Below, in pieces: positions 29,129-43,941 of a DNA stretch of 64,000 nt. Every line of letters begins with the position of its first letter. Position 1 is the first letter of the stretch. The notes under the pieces are model-generated. The model was not told the origin of the DNA. It made no database searches and saw only the letters and a program-made list of their open reading frames with translations. The position numbers and the translations under genes are program-made. Origin of the DNA: Anaeromyxobacter dehalogenans 2CP-1 (GTDB lineage Bacteria > Myxococcota > Myxococcia > Myxococcales > Anaeromyxobacteraceae); NCBI RefSeq assembly GCF_000022145.1, contig NC_011891.1, forward strand, positions 2,740,001 to 2,804,000, in the 5' to 3' direction.

Positions 29129-29869
29129 CTACCCTGCCGCCGCGCGGTCGGCCAGCACGAGGAGCGCGCCGTCGAGCGGACGCACCCGCGCCGCCGGGAT
29201 CGAGGGCGTGCCGGGGGCGAGGAGCCGCCCGAGCGCCGCCCGCTTCTCGGCGCCGGACACGAGGAACGCGATCGCGCGCGCCCGCTCCAGCACCGGCAGC
29301 GTGAGGGTGATGCGGTGGGCGCCGACGGCGGGCACGAAGGGCGCCGCCACCCAGCGCGCGCGCTCGTCGAGCGCGGGGCTCCCCGGGAACAGCGACGCGG
29401 TGTGGCCGTCGGCCCCGAGGCCGAGCAGCACCAGGTCGAGGCGCGGCGGGCTCCCGTCGGGATCGGCCGCCCGCCGCAGCGCCGCCTCGTAGCCGGCGGC
29501 CGCCTCCGCGGGCGGTCGCTCGCCCTCGATCCGATGCACGGCGGCGGCGGGGACGTGCTCCAGCAGCGCCTCGCCCGCGGTCCGATAGTTCGAGTCGGGG
29601 TGGTCGGGCGGGACGCAGCGCTCGTCGCCGAACCAGATCTCGGTGCGGGCCCACGGCACCCGCTCGCGCCAGGGCGCGGCGGGATCGGCGAGGAGCGCGT
29701 ACAGCGCCCGCGGGGTGCTTCCTCCGGCGAGCGCGATCGCGAAGCGCCCGCGCGCCGCGACGGCCTCCTCGGCCCGCCGCGCCACCTCCTCGGCGGCCAC
29801 GCGCGCCAGGGCCGCCGCGTCCGCGGCCCGCACCAGCGCCGGCCCCGGGGGACGCGCCACCGGGGTCAC
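29129..29869 (-). CDS. pgl: 6-phosphogluconolactonase
   Basis: Hydrolyses 6-phosphogluconolactone, step two of the oxidative pentose phosphate pathway. The 246-residue DevB-type protein has AIALAGGSTPRALYALL, EIWFGDERCVPPDHPDSNYR and LVLLGLGADGHTASLFPGS, all diagnostic. It begins with GTG at 29869, whose last bases are the TGA stop of zwf (GTGA overlap), so the two are translationally coupled. Confidence 0.95.
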   Translation of the reverse strand: MTPVARPPGPALVRAADAAALARVAAEEVARRAEEAVAARGRFAIALAGGSTPRALYALLADPAAPWRERVPWARTEIWFGDERCVPPDHPDSNYRTAGEALLEHVPAAAVHRIEGERPPAEAAAGYEAALRRAADPDGSPPRLDLVLLGLGADGHTASLFPGSPALDERARWVAAPFVPAVGAHRITLTLPVLERARAIAFLVSGAEKRAALGRLLAPGTPSIPAARVRPLDGALLVLADRAAAG

Positions 29870-31371
29870 TCCCGGTCCGCCCAGCGCCGCCCGTCGCGCG
29901 CGAGCAGCTCGGACGCCGCCGCGGGCCCCCAGCTCCCCGCGGCGTAGTTCGGGAAGTCGCGCGCGGGCAGCGTGGACCAGACGTCGAGCACCGGGGTGGC
30001 GATGCGCCAGCTCGCCTCCACCATGTCGGCGCGGTGGAACAGCGTCGCGTCGCCGATCATCGCGTCGTGGAGCAGTCGCTCGTAGCCGGTGGCGGGCGGC
30101 AGGCCGCCGAAGTCGGCGTAGCTGAAGTCGAGGCGCACCGGCTGGAGCTGGATCGAGGGGCCGGGGCGCTTCGCCTTCATCGAGATGCAGATGGCCTCCT
30201 CCGGCTGGATGAGGATGTCGAGCCGGTTCGGCTCGATGCCCTCCACCCCGGCCTCCTGGAACAGGAGCAGCGGCGGCCGCCGGAACTGGATCGAGATCTG
30301 CGTGTCGCGCCGCGCGAGCCGCTTGCCGGCGCGCACGTAGAACGGCACCCCGGCCCAGCGCCAGTTCTCCACCTGGAGCTTCAGCGCGGCGTAGGTCTCG
30401 ATCTGCGAGGCGGGCGACACGCTCGGCTCGGCCCGGTACCCGGGCACCTTCTGGCCGCCCAGGTAGCCCTCGCCGTACTGGCCGCGCACCGTGTTCCGCA
30501 GCACGTCCTCCGGCGACATGGGCCGGATCGACTCGAGCACCTTCGTCTTCTCGTTGCGCACGGCCTCGGCGGCGAGCGTCGAGGGCGGCTCCATCGCCAC
30601 CAGCGTGAGGAGCTGCAGGATGTGGTTCTGGACGATGTCGCGGAGCGCGCCGGCCTGCTCGTAGTAGTCGCCCCGCCCCTCCACCCCCAGCTCCTCCGCC
30701 ACGGTGACCTGCACGTGGTCCACGTAGCGGCGGTTCCAGATCGGCTCGAAGATCCCGTTCGCGAACCGGAACACCATCAGGTTCTGGACGGTCTCCTTCC
30801 CGAGGTAGTGGTCGATCCGGTAGATCTGCTCCTCGCGCACGATCGAGGCGAGCTCGCGGTTCAGCGCCACCGCCGACTCCAGGTCGCGGCCGAACGGCTT
30901 CTCGATCACGACGCGCCGCCAGCCGGCGCTCTCCCCGAGCAGCCCCGCCGCGCCCAGCCCGCGCACGATGTGGCAGAACTCGCCCGGCGGCGTGGCCAGG
31001 TAGAACAGCGCGTTGCCCGCGGTCCCGTGCTTCTGCGCGGCGTGCGCGAGCGCGGCCCCGATCCGCTCGTAGGTGGCCGGGTCCTCGAAGTCCCCCTGCA
31101 CGTGGTGGACGCGCTCGGCGTACTCCGACCAGACCGCGTCGTCCACCGGGCGCGTCGCGAAGGTGCGGAGCGCGCCGGTGACGGCGTCGCGGTAGGCCGC
31201 GTCGTCGAGCGCCCGGCGCGAGACGCCCACGATGGCGAACTCGCGCGGCAAGAGGCCGTTCAGGCGCAGGTTGTAGAGCGACGGGAGGAGCTTGCGCCGG
31301 GCGAGATCGCCCATCGCGCCGAAGATCACGAACGCGCAGGGGTCGCCGGGGCGGTCGGGGAGCGCGGTCAT
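29866..31371 (-). CDS. zwf: Glucose-6-phosphate 1-dehydrogenase
   Basis: Oxidises glucose-6-phosphate to 6-phosphogluconolactone, making NADPH. The 501-residue length is normal. The coenzyme-binding GAMGDLARRKLLPSLYNL is near the N-terminus, the catalytic site RIDHYLGKETVQNL near 190, and FYVRAGKRL follows. The start at 31371 overlaps the gnd stop (ATGA), and the end overlaps pgl (GTGA). This is a tight three-gene pathway operon in the order gnd-zwf-pgl. Confidence 0.97.
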   Translation of the reverse strand: MTALPDRPGDPCAFVIFGAMGDLARRKLLPSLYNLRLNGLLPREFAIVGVSRRALDDAAYRDAVTGALRTFATRPVDDAVWSEYAERVHHVQGDFEDPATYERIGAALAHAAQKHGTAGNALFYLATPPGEFCHIVRGLGAAGLLGESAGWRRVVIEKPFGRDLESAVALNRELASIVREEQIYRIDHYLGKETVQNLMVFRFANGIFEPIWNRRYVDHVQVTVAEELGVEGRGDYYEQAGALRDIVQNHILQLLTLVAMEPPSTLAAEAVRNEKTKVLESIRPMSPEDVLRNTVRGQYGEGYLGGQKVPGYRAEPSVSPASQIETYAALKLQVENWRWAGVPFYVRAGKRLARRDTQISIQFRRPPLLLFQEAGVEGIEPNRLDILIQPEEAICISMKAKRPGPSIQLQPVRLDFSYADFGGLPPATGYERLLHDAMIGDATLFHRADMVEASWRIATPVLDVWSTLPARDFPNYAAGSWGPAAASELLARDGRRWADRE

Positions 31372-32354
31372 CGGGAGCCCCCCTTCACCGCCTCGTGGTG
31401 CCCGCCGAACCCGCGGCGCATCGCGCTCAGCAGCTTCTCGCCGAACGTGTGCGCCCGGCGCGAGCGGAAGCGCGCGAACAGCGCCGCGGAGAGCGCCGGG
31501 GCGGCCACGCCCTCCTCCACCGCGGCCTGGATCGTCCAGCGCCCCTCGCCCGAGTCGGCCACCGCGCCCTCGAACGCCTCCAGCCCGGGGTCGCGCGCCA
31601 GGGCCGCGGCGGACAGGTCCAGCAGCCAGGAGGTCACCACGCTCCCGCGCCGCCACAGCTCGGCGACCTCGGCGAGGTCGATCCGGTAGCGGATCGCCTC
31701 GGGCATGCCCTCGCCGGCGGCGCCGCGCAGCAGGTCGAAGCCCTCCGCGTACGCCTGCATCAGCCCGTACTCCACGCCGTTGTGGATCATCTTCACGAAG
31801 TGGCCGGCGCCGGCCGGGCCGCAGTACAGGTAGCCCTCCTCGGCGGTCCCGCCGGCGGTCCGCCCCGGCGTCGGCGGCGCCGCGGCGCTGCCGGGCGCCA
31901 GCGTCCGGAGCACCGGCTCGAGCCGGTCGAACGCGTCGCGATCGCCCCCCACCATCAGGCAGTAGCCGCGCTCCAGCCCGGCCACCCCGCCGCTCGTCCC
32001 GGCGTCGAGGAACCGCACGCCGCGGGCCCGGAGCAGCTCGGCCCGGCGCACGTCGTCCTTGAACCAGGAGTTTCCCCCGTCCACCACCACGTCGCCCGGC
32101 CCGAGCCGCTCCGCCAGCGACGCGATCGCCTGCTCGGTGGGCCCGCCGGCCGGCACCATCAGCCAGACCGCCCGCGGGGGGGCGAGCGCCGCCACCAGGG
32201 CGTCCAGCGAGGCCGCCCCGGCGCCGCCGTCGGCGGCCAGGTCCTCGACCGCGCGCGCATCCGGATCGAAGCCGACCACCCGGTGGCCTCCGCGGAGCAG
32301 CCTGCGGGCCATCCGGCCGCCCATCCGCCCCAGCCCCACCATCCCGATGTCCAT
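31368..32354 (-). CDS. gnd: 6-phosphogluconate dehydrogenase, short decarboxylating type
   Basis: Converts 6-phosphogluconate to ribulose-5-phosphate and CO2. The 328-residue length marks the short form (YqeC/GndA-like, often NAD-preferring) rather than the 470-residue NADP form. Features: Rossmann start GMVGLGRMGGRMARRLL, VVDGGNSWFKDD, FLDAGTSGGVAGLERGYCLM and MIHNGVEYGLMQAYAEGF. First gene of the operon; GGGAGGCGCG before the ATG is a good ribosome-binding site. The 187-base divergent gap upstream contains no clear promoter beyond a TTGACG at 32374. Confidence 0.94.
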   Translation of the reverse strand: MDIGMVGLGRMGGRMARRLLRGGHRVVGFDPDARAVEDLAADGGAGAASLDALVAALAPPRAVWLMVPAGGPTEQAIASLAERLGPGDVVVDGGNSWFKDDVRRAELLRARGVRFLDAGTSGGVAGLERGYCLMVGGDRDAFDRLEPVLRTLAPGSAAAPPTPGRTAGGTAEEGYLYCGPAGAGHFVKMIHNGVEYGLMQAYAEGFDLLRGAAGEGMPEAIRYRIDLAEVAELWRRGSVVTSWLLDLSAAALARDPGLEAFEGAVADSGEGRWTIQAAVEEGVAAPALSAALFARFRSRRAHTFGEKLLSAMRRGFGGHHEAVKGGSR

Positions 32355-32541
32355 CGCGCCTCCCGTGGTTGACGTGGGGCAAGGTTAAGCGGACGGAACG
32401 CCGCCCGCCCGGACGGATTCCGGCACCCGTGGGGTCGCGCGGAGGGGCGCGACGCGCGTGCGCGGCGCCGGCGCCGTCACCCACCGTGTGGCCTCCGGCG
32501 CGCGTCGACATGGCCGCACATCCGTGGTTTGTTGGGAGGGC

Positions 32542-38326
<5,785 letters not shown>

Positions 38327-38341
38327 CGGGGCTGCGCCCCG
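38327..38341. terminator. Hairpin after the homocitrate-synthase-like gene
   Basis: CGGGGC and GCCCCG pair around a TGC loop, starting right after the stop codon. A second small palindrome, CGGAG...CTCCG, follows. Probably the operon terminator, though without a U-tract. Confidence 0.45.
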
Positions 38342-38455
38342 CCGCACGGAGCGGAGCTCCGCGGGGCCCCACCCTGCTCGCGTGTCCCGTGCGCCGGCGC
38401 GAGCGGCTGCCGCCGCTTCCGCGCCGGGCGCCCCGGCGGCTCGCTTCGCTCGCGT

Positions 38456-38467
38456 GATTCACGAATC
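38456..38467. promoter_or_regulatory. Palindrome and -10-like element before the DMT transporter
   Basis: GATTCACGAATC is a 12-base palindrome (arms GATTC/GAATC) in an otherwise GC-rich gap. TAGACT at 38481-38486 is a possible -10 element 12 bases before the ATG. The palindrome would overlap the -35 region. A similar TAGACTGC occurs before the small lipoprotein gene at 8391. Confidence 0.3.
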
Positions 38468-38497
38468 CTGCGCGGTCGTCTAGACTGCGCGCCCCCC

Positions 38498-39346
38498 ATG
38501 CTGCGCAGCCGCCTCCTGCTCCTCGCCGCCGCCGGGCTCTGGTCCACGGCCGGCGCCGCCATGAAGCTCTGCGACCTCTCCGGCTGGCAGATCGCCGGCG
38601 GACGGTCGCTGGTGGCGGGCGTGTTCCTGCTGGTGGCCGTCCCGCAGGCGCGCCGCCGGCCCTCCCGCGGCGTGCTGCTCGTCTCGGTGGCGTACGCGGC
38701 CACCGTGGTGCTGTTCGCGCTCGCGAACAAGCTCACCACCTCCGCGAACGCGATCTTCATCCAGGACACGGCGCCGCTGTGGGTGCTGCTGCTCTCGCCG
38801 GCGCTGCTCGGCGAGCGGCCCGCCCGCGGCGAGCTGCTCGCGGTGCCGGTCTTCGGCGCCGGGCTGGCGCTGTTCTTCCTCGACGAGCTGACGCCGGGCC
38901 AGGTCACCGGCAACCTGGTGGCGCTCGCGTCGGGCGTCGCGTTCGCGCTGTGCATCCTCGGCCTGCGGCGGCTGCACGCGGCCGGGGCCCCCGCGCTGGT
39001 CTGGGGCAACCTGCTCGCCGCCGCGGTGGCGCTGCCGCTCTGGCCCGCCGGCCCCGCGCCGCGGCCCCTCGACCTGGCGCTGGTCGCGTACCTGGGAGTC
39101 TTCCAGCTCGGGCTCGCCTACCTGTGCTTCGCCCGCGGGCTGGAGAAGGTCCCGGCGCTGGAGGCGTCGCTGCTGGTGCTGCTCGAGCCGGTGCTCAACC
39201 CGATCTGGACGTTCCTGCTCGCGGGCGAGCGGCCCGGCCCGTGGGCGCTGGCGGGCGGCGCGGTGGTCCTGGCCGCCACCGCCTGGCGCACGCTGGCGCC
39301 GGCGCTGCTCGCGCCGCGGCTGCGGGCCGGCTCACCGCGCGCGTAG
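38498..39346 (+). CDS. EamA/DMT-family transporter
   Basis: A 282-residue inner-membrane protein with ten predicted helices arranged as two EamA repeats (about 5-130 and 140-270), the drug/metabolite transporter fold. Features include SGWQIAGGRSLVAG in helix 2, ANAIFIQDTAPLWVLLLSP, and the matching GLEKVPALEASLLVLLEPVLNPIW in the second repeat. Members export amino acids, metabolites or drugs; substrate cannot be inferred. Its last 15 bases overlap the convergent patatin gene. Confidence 0.9.
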   Translation: MLRSRLLLLAAAGLWSTAGAAMKLCDLSGWQIAGGRSLVAGVFLLVAVPQARRRPSRGVLLVSVAYAATVVLFALANKLTTSANAIFIQDTAPLWVLLLSPALLGERPARGELLAVPVFGAGLALFFLDELTPGQVTGNLVALASGVAFALCILGLRRLHAAGAPALVWGNLLAAAVALPLWPAGPAPRPLDLALVAYLGVFQLGLAYLCFARGLEKVPALEASLLVLLEPVLNPIWTFLLAGERPGPWALAGGAVVLAATAWRTLAPALLAPRLRAGSPRA

Positions 39347-40534
39347 GCCGCCGGCGGCGCGGCCGTTCCGATCGCGCCGGTCGCCGCGCTCGTCCGGCGC
39401 CAGGAACGCCTCGACCTCGGCGCGGCGCGCCATCGTGTCCGCGTAGCCGAGGTCCATCACGCGGTGCACGTACACCGGCTCGAACGCGAGGTAGCTGAGC
39501 AGGTCCTCGCCGGCGTGCCCCGTCGCGCCGATGCCCTTCAGCAGGTAGCGGAGCATGCGCGGGAAACGGCCGTACTCGTCGGCGGCGAGCTTCCCGAGGT
39601 CGAGCGACGGCCGCAGCACGAGGGCCGGCACCTCGCGCAGCTCCAGCTCGCCGCGCCCGAGCCGCTCGTGCGGGATGAGCGCCAGCGTCCGGTTGATCCG
39701 CTCGAGCCGCTCCACGTCGGAGTCGAGCGAGTCGAGGAAGACGGCGTTCAGGAGCACGCCCGCGATCTCGGACAGCGGCAGCGTGCCGTCCCCGCTGCTC
39801 ACCTCGTCCCGCGCCGTCTCCGCCGCGCTGCGCAGGTGGCGCACGCTGATGGCCACGATGCGCTCCGCCCCGAGGTGGATGGCCGGGCTGAGCGGGCAGA
39901 TCATGCGGACGCAGCCATCCCCGTAGAACGTCCGCTCGATCCGGACCGGCGGGAAGAAGATGGGGATGGCGGCGGACGCCATCACGTGGTCCAGCCCGAG
40001 CCGCGCCCGCACCCCCACGCGCGTGGACCGGATCCACGGCTCGATGTCCGGCGCGCCCTCGAAGAACGTCACGCCCGCGCCGGTGTGGTAGTTCGTGGCC
40101 GAGAGCGCGACCGCCCGCAGCCGGCCGGTGCGCAGGTTGCGCCGCAGCCGGCCCATGGGCAGCGCGCCGGCGAGCAGCGCCCGGAGCGGCGCCGGGTCGA
40201 GCAGGTAGTTGATCCCGGTCTTGCCGACGAGCCCTCCCGCGGAGAGGTCGCGGATCCAGCGGCCGCCCACGCCGGCGAGCGCCAGCGCGCCGGTGCGGAA
40301 GACGCGATCCGGCGTGAGCGAGGCCCAGGTGGCCTGGAGCCGCTCCGCCGCCGCCAGGAAGTCGCCGGCGCCGCAGCCCAGCACCGCGCCGTTGATGGCG
40401 CCGGCGCTGATCCCCGCGAGCACGCCGAACGGCATCGGCCCCGGCCCGGCGATCTCCGCCAGCGCCCGGAGGGCGCCGACCTGGTATGCCGCCCGGGCGC
40501 CGCCGCCCGTCAGGACGAGACCGGTATGGCCCAC
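39332..40534 (-). CDS. Patatin-like phospholipase
   Basis: A 400-residue lipid acyl hydrolase with a Ser-Asp dyad. The oxyanion loop TGGGARAAYQVGALRAL is at the N-terminus, the nucleophile elbow GISAGAING near 46, and the dyad Asp in YGDGCVRM near 207. There is no signal peptide, so it is cytosolic or acts at the inner leaflet. It starts with GTG at 40534. A C-terminal Arg/Gly-rich tail of about 25 residues overlaps the DMT gene and may be loosely constrained. It is not obviously linked to the ACT-domain gene upstream (46-base gap, same strand), though co-transcription is possible. Confidence 0.9.
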   Translation of the reverse strand: MGHTGLVLTGGGARAAYQVGALRALAEIAGPGPMPFGVLAGISAGAINGAVLGCGAGDFLAAAERLQATWASLTPDRVFRTGALALAGVGGRWIRDLSAGGLVGKTGINYLLDPAPLRALLAGALPMGRLRRNLRTGRLRAVALSATNYHTGAGVTFFEGAPDIEPWIRSTRVGVRARLGLDHVMASAAIPIFFPPVRIERTFYGDGCVRMICPLSPAIHLGAERIVAISVRHLRSAAETARDEVSSGDGTLPLSEIAGVLLNAVFLDSLDSDVERLERINRTLALIPHERLGRGELELREVPALVLRPSLDLGKLAADEYGRFPRMLRYLLKGIGATGHAGEDLLSYLAFEPVYVHRVMDLGYADTMARRAEVEAFLAPDERGDRRDRNGRAAGGLRAR

Positions 40535-40580
40535 GATCGAAAGCTAGCGCCGATGCCGCACCGCGGCACCGGCCACCGCC

Positions 40581-40970
40581 TCACCGGAGCGCCCGCAGCG
40601 CGGCCGCCACGTCGGCCACCGCCAGGTAGAGGTTCACCTGCTTCGCGCTGCCGGCCGTCCCGATGTAGGCGTACTGGACGTTGATGCCCCGCGCGCCGAG
40701 CCGGTCCGCGACCTCGCCCAGGGCGCCCGGCCGGTCCGGCAGCGTCACCTCGACGACGTCGTCCTCGGTGATCTCCCAGCCGTGCGCCGTGAGCGCGCGC
40801 CGCGCCGCGGCCGGCTTGTCCACCACCATCCGGAGGAAGCCGCGCCCGTCCAGCACGCTCGCCATGAAGGCGCGGATGCTCACGCCCTTCTGCCCCAGCG
40901 CATCGGCCACCTCGCCCATCACCCCGGGACGATCCGCCACCCACGCGGAGATCTGCTTGACCCTCGGCAT
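40581..40970 (-). CDS. Tandem ACT-domain protein
   Basis: A 129-residue protein made of two ACT domains: VADRPGVMGEVADALGQKGVSI in the first, and PDRPGALGEVADRLGARGINV with QYAYIGTAGSAKQVNLYLAV in the second. Stand-alone ACT proteins bind amino acids and regulate or sense their metabolism. The start at 40970 gives MPRVKQISAWVADRPG. It sits 117 bases below the pyridoxal enzyme gene on the same strand, so it might sense that enzyme's amino acid substrate or product. Confidence 0.88.
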   Translation of the reverse strand: MPRVKQISAWVADRPGVMGEVADALGQKGVSIRAFMASVLDGRGFLRMVVDKPAAARRALTAHGWEITEDDVVEVTLPDRPGALGEVADRLGARGINVQYAYIGTAGSAKQVNLYLAVADVAAALRALR

Positions 40971-41087
40971 CGCGCGCCCCCTTCCGCACCGCGGAACCAC
41001 GGCGAGTGACCGGCCTCCCGGCTGCATACCGCCGGGGGGCCGCCCGCGCCATCCCCGCGCCGCGGGACCGGGACCGTGGGCGCGCGA

Positions 41088-42110
41088 TCAGCCGGCCAGC
41101 GCGTTCGCGAACGGGAACAGGCCGAACGCACCGCCGGTGTGGAAGAACACGACGCGCGGCGCGGGCAGCCCCCCCGGCTCGCGCGCTCGCGTCGCCAGTC
41201 CGAGCATCGCCTTTCCGGTGTAGACCGGATCGAGGAGCACCCCGTCCTCGCGCGCGGCGCGGCGGATGATCTCCAGCCCGTCGGAGGTGGCCTGGGCGTA
41301 GCCCGGGCCGATGAACCCGTCGTCGATCCGGAGCTCGTCCGCCGGCACCTCGGGCAGCGCCGGCCACCGGCGGCGCGCGTCCGCGCACAGCGCCGCGATG
41401 GTCGCGCGGAAGTACGCCGCGTCGTTGCACACCGCGAAGCCCACCGGCCTCGCGTCCTTCCACCCCAGCGCGCGCACCCCGAGCTCGAGGCCGGCGCCGG
41501 TGCCGCCCGAGCCCACGGCGTACGCCAGCGTCAGCGGCCCGGTCCGCCACGCCTCCGGGAGCTGCCGGCGCAGCTCGGCCACGGCCAGCAGGTACCCGAG
41601 GCTCCCGAGCGGCGACGACCCGCCCTCCGGGATCACGTAGGCCCGCCGCCCGGCGGCGCGCAGCTCCGACGCCACCGCGTCCATGAGCTCGGCGCGGCGC
41701 CGGTACTCGTCGTGCGAGACCCAGCGGATCTCCGCGCCGGCCAGCCGATCGAGCAGCACGTTCGCCTCGGGCGCGGGCGGCCGCGCCGGGTCCGGCACGC
41801 GCAGCAGGAGCACCGCGCGCAGCCCGCGCTTCGCGGCCGCGAACGCGGTGGCGCGGCAGTGGTTGGACTGCACGCCGCCGCAGGTCACGAGCGTGTCCGC
41901 GCCGGCGGCCTCGGCCTCGGCGAGCAGGTACTCCAGCTTCCGAGCCTTGTTGCCGGACAGCTCGAGGCCGGTGAGGTCGTCGCGCTTGTAGAGCAGGTCG
42001 AGGCCGAGCGCGGCCCCCACGCGAGGCGACGGCTCGATGGGCGTGGGCAACCGGGCGAGCGGGACGCGCGGCGGCAGGTTCAAGGCGGCGGGTTCACGGG
42101 TGGCCGGCAT
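41088..42110 (-). CDS. D-cysteine desulfhydrase / ACC deaminase-like PLP enzyme
   Basis: A 340-residue fold-type II pyridoxal-phosphate enzyme. LYKRDDLTGLELSGNKARKL carries the PLP lysine in SGNKARK, CGGVQSNHCRATAFAA the substrate loop, and GSGGTGAGLELG the phosphate-binding glycines. These are shared by D-cysteine desulfhydrase and 1-aminocyclopropane-1-carboxylate deaminase; I cannot separate the two from sequence alone. The start at 42110 gives MPATREPAALNLPPR. The 284-base gap upstream (42111-42394) holds a small AGCCC/GGGCT hairpin (42137-42150) and nothing else I can name. Confidence 0.88.
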   Translation of the reverse strand: MPATREPAALNLPPRVPLARLPTPIEPSPRVGAALGLDLLYKRDDLTGLELSGNKARKLEYLLAEAEAAGADTLVTCGGVQSNHCRATAFAAAKRGLRAVLLLRVPDPARPPAPEANVLLDRLAGAEIRWVSHDEYRRRAELMDAVASELRAAGRRAYVIPEGGSSPLGSLGYLLAVAELRRQLPEAWRTGPLTLAYAVGSGGTGAGLELGVRALGWKDARPVGFAVCNDAAYFRATIAALCADARRRWPALPEVPADELRIDDGFIGPGYAQATSDGLEIIRRAAREDGVLLDPVYTGKAMLGLATRAREPGGLPAPRVVFFHTGGAFGLFPFANALAG

Positions 42111-42394
42111 GGCAGGGCTCCTCGTCCGGTCAGCGTAGCCCAGCAGGGCTGGCGCCTGGAACCGGGCCGGCGGGGGCCTGGCGGGCGACCAGCCGCTCCC
42201 GCGGGCGGCCGCCGTGCGGACGGCGCTGCGCTCCGCGTCGACCTGCCGTGGAACTCGCCTTCCACCGATCGCCCACCGCCACCCACCTGCCGCCGCGGTT
42301 CTCCGCGCGGCGGCGCGTCCCGGTCGCTGGCCCGGCGCTCGCACAGCGGGCCGCCGGTCCCGCGCGGCTCGCGGGCGGACTTCACGGAGGGGAG

Positions 42395-43918
42395 ATGCTC
42401 GGACGAGGCGGGGCCTGGGTGGCGCTGGCGGCGGCGGTCGCGATCGCGGGCTGCGGCTCGGGCGGGAAGGATCCCGCGCCGGTCACGCCGCCCGGCGGCG
42501 GCGCCGGCGGAGGCGGAGGGGGCGGCGATGGGGGCGGCGGAGGAGGCGGCGGCGGCGGCGGGGGCGGCGGGACCACGCCGCCCCGCTTCCAGTTCGGGAC
42601 GCAGGGGCCCTGGGCGGTGGAGAACGCCACCTACGGCGCGAGCGCCGGCATCCAGGAGTCGCCGGTGGTCGGGTTCAGCACCGACGAGACGCAGAACCGG
42701 TGGCTGGCCACCCCGTCGGCGCTCTACCTGCTCCGGCCCGGCGAGACCACGTTCCGCCGCTACGACGAGGGCGACGGGCTGCACCTGGGCGCGAACCGGA
42801 TGCGGTACTGCCGCGACCGCCCGGTCCGCCCCGAGACGCCCTGCGCCGACGCCGACGTGAGCTGGGGCGTGGCGGCGCCCGAGGGCATCCGCTCGATCGT
42901 GGGCGGCGGGCCGGACGAGGTGTTCGTGGGGTACCACGGCATCCACCCGGGCGGCTCGGACTGCGGCGCCAACGGGGACGGCGAGGACTGGTGCGATCCC
43001 GACCGCCACAGCGGGAAGATCGACCGCGTCCGCCTGAACGCGGACGGGACGCTGGCGGTCGAGCGCTTCGACCTGGTCGCCGGGAACCACGGCGCGAAGT
43101 ACTGGCACGACCGGTCCATCTACCGGATGGTCTACGACCACTTCGCCCATCCGCACACGCTGTACGCCGGCACCGAGCACGGCGTGGACCTGCTCTTCCC
43201 CGACCAGTTCCGCTGGCCGGATCCGCCCATGGAGTGGCTCGACTCCTTCAACGACGACTACATGGGCGACCACCTGCACGCCAGCGTCTGCAAGGACGCG
43301 CCCTGCGACGGCAGCGGCGCGAACCAGCGCCTCGGCGACTGGGCCGGCCTCGCCATCGACGCGAACGGGGACCTGTGGCACGCCGGCAAGTGGGCCGCCG
43401 GCCTGATCACCTGGGACGCGGATCCGTTCCACTGGGTCGCCCGCAACGGCGCCGCGTTCAAGGTCGCGTTCGGCGACCCGTACTATCCCGACGGCACCGG
43501 CAACATGCCGGTGTTCCCGGTCGCGAACGAGGGACACGACGTCCTCATGACCGGCGTCGCGGTCTGCCCGGACGGCACGGTCTGGTTCTCGAGCGCCGGC
43601 CCGGCGGACGGGGTGATGGAGACGGTCGCCTCGTGGGACGGGCACCGCTTCACGCACTACCTGTCGAGCGCGCTCGGCCTGGGCGAGCGGCCGGTGCGCG
43701 ACATCGCCTGCCTCCCCGACGGGCGGGTGGTGCTGGCGGGGTACACCACTGGTGTCTCGATCTGGGATCCGGCCACCCGGACGTCGAGGTCGATCCGCGC
43801 CGGGAGCGGCCTGCCGAGCGACCGGGTGACCGCGATCGAGGTGGACCGGATGCCGTCGCCGCCCACGCTGCACGTCTCCACCGCCGGCGGCGCGGCGGCC
43901 ATCCGCGTGCTGCCCTAG
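42395..43918 (+). CDS. Lipoprotein with poly-glycine linker and propeller-like domain
   Basis: A 507-residue predicted lipoprotein. The signal MLGRGGAWVALAAAVAIAGC has its lipobox Cys at 20. A glycine tract of 26 residues with only two interruptions (34-59) acts as a flexible tether. The remaining 440 residues contain repeated short WF/W-type strands such as DGTVWFSSAGPADGV, GLAIDANGDLWHAGKW and GVSIWDPATRTSRSI, as in beta-propellers of the two-component-regulator type. It has cysteines in the first third. GGAGGGGAG precedes the start. Probably cell-surface; function unknown. The coding DNA of the tract (42494-42571) is a GGC/GGG run prone to slippage. Confidence 0.8.
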   Translation: MLGRGGAWVALAAAVAIAGCGSGGKDPAPVTPPGGGAGGGGGGGDGGGGGGGGGGGGGGTTPPRFQFGTQGPWAVENATYGASAGIQESPVVGFSTDETQNRWLATPSALYLLRPGETTFRRYDEGDGLHLGANRMRYCRDRPVRPETPCADADVSWGVAAPEGIRSIVGGGPDEVFVGYHGIHPGGSDCGANGDGEDWCDPDRHSGKIDRVRLNADGTLAVERFDLVAGNHGAKYWHDRSIYRMVYDHFAHPHTLYAGTEHGVDLLFPDQFRWPDPPMEWLDSFNDDYMGDHLHASVCKDAPCDGSGANQRLGDWAGLAIDANGDLWHAGKWAAGLITWDADPFHWVARNGAAFKVAFGDPYYPDGTGNMPVFPVANEGHDVLMTGVAVCPDGTVWFSSAGPADGVMETVASWDGHRFTHYLSSALGLGERPVRDIACLPDGRVVLAGYTTGVSIWDPATRTSRSIRAGSGLPSDRVTAIEVDRMPSPPTLHVSTAGGAAAIRVLP

Positions 43919-43941
43919 CCTGGCCGCCCCGGCCCGGCCCG

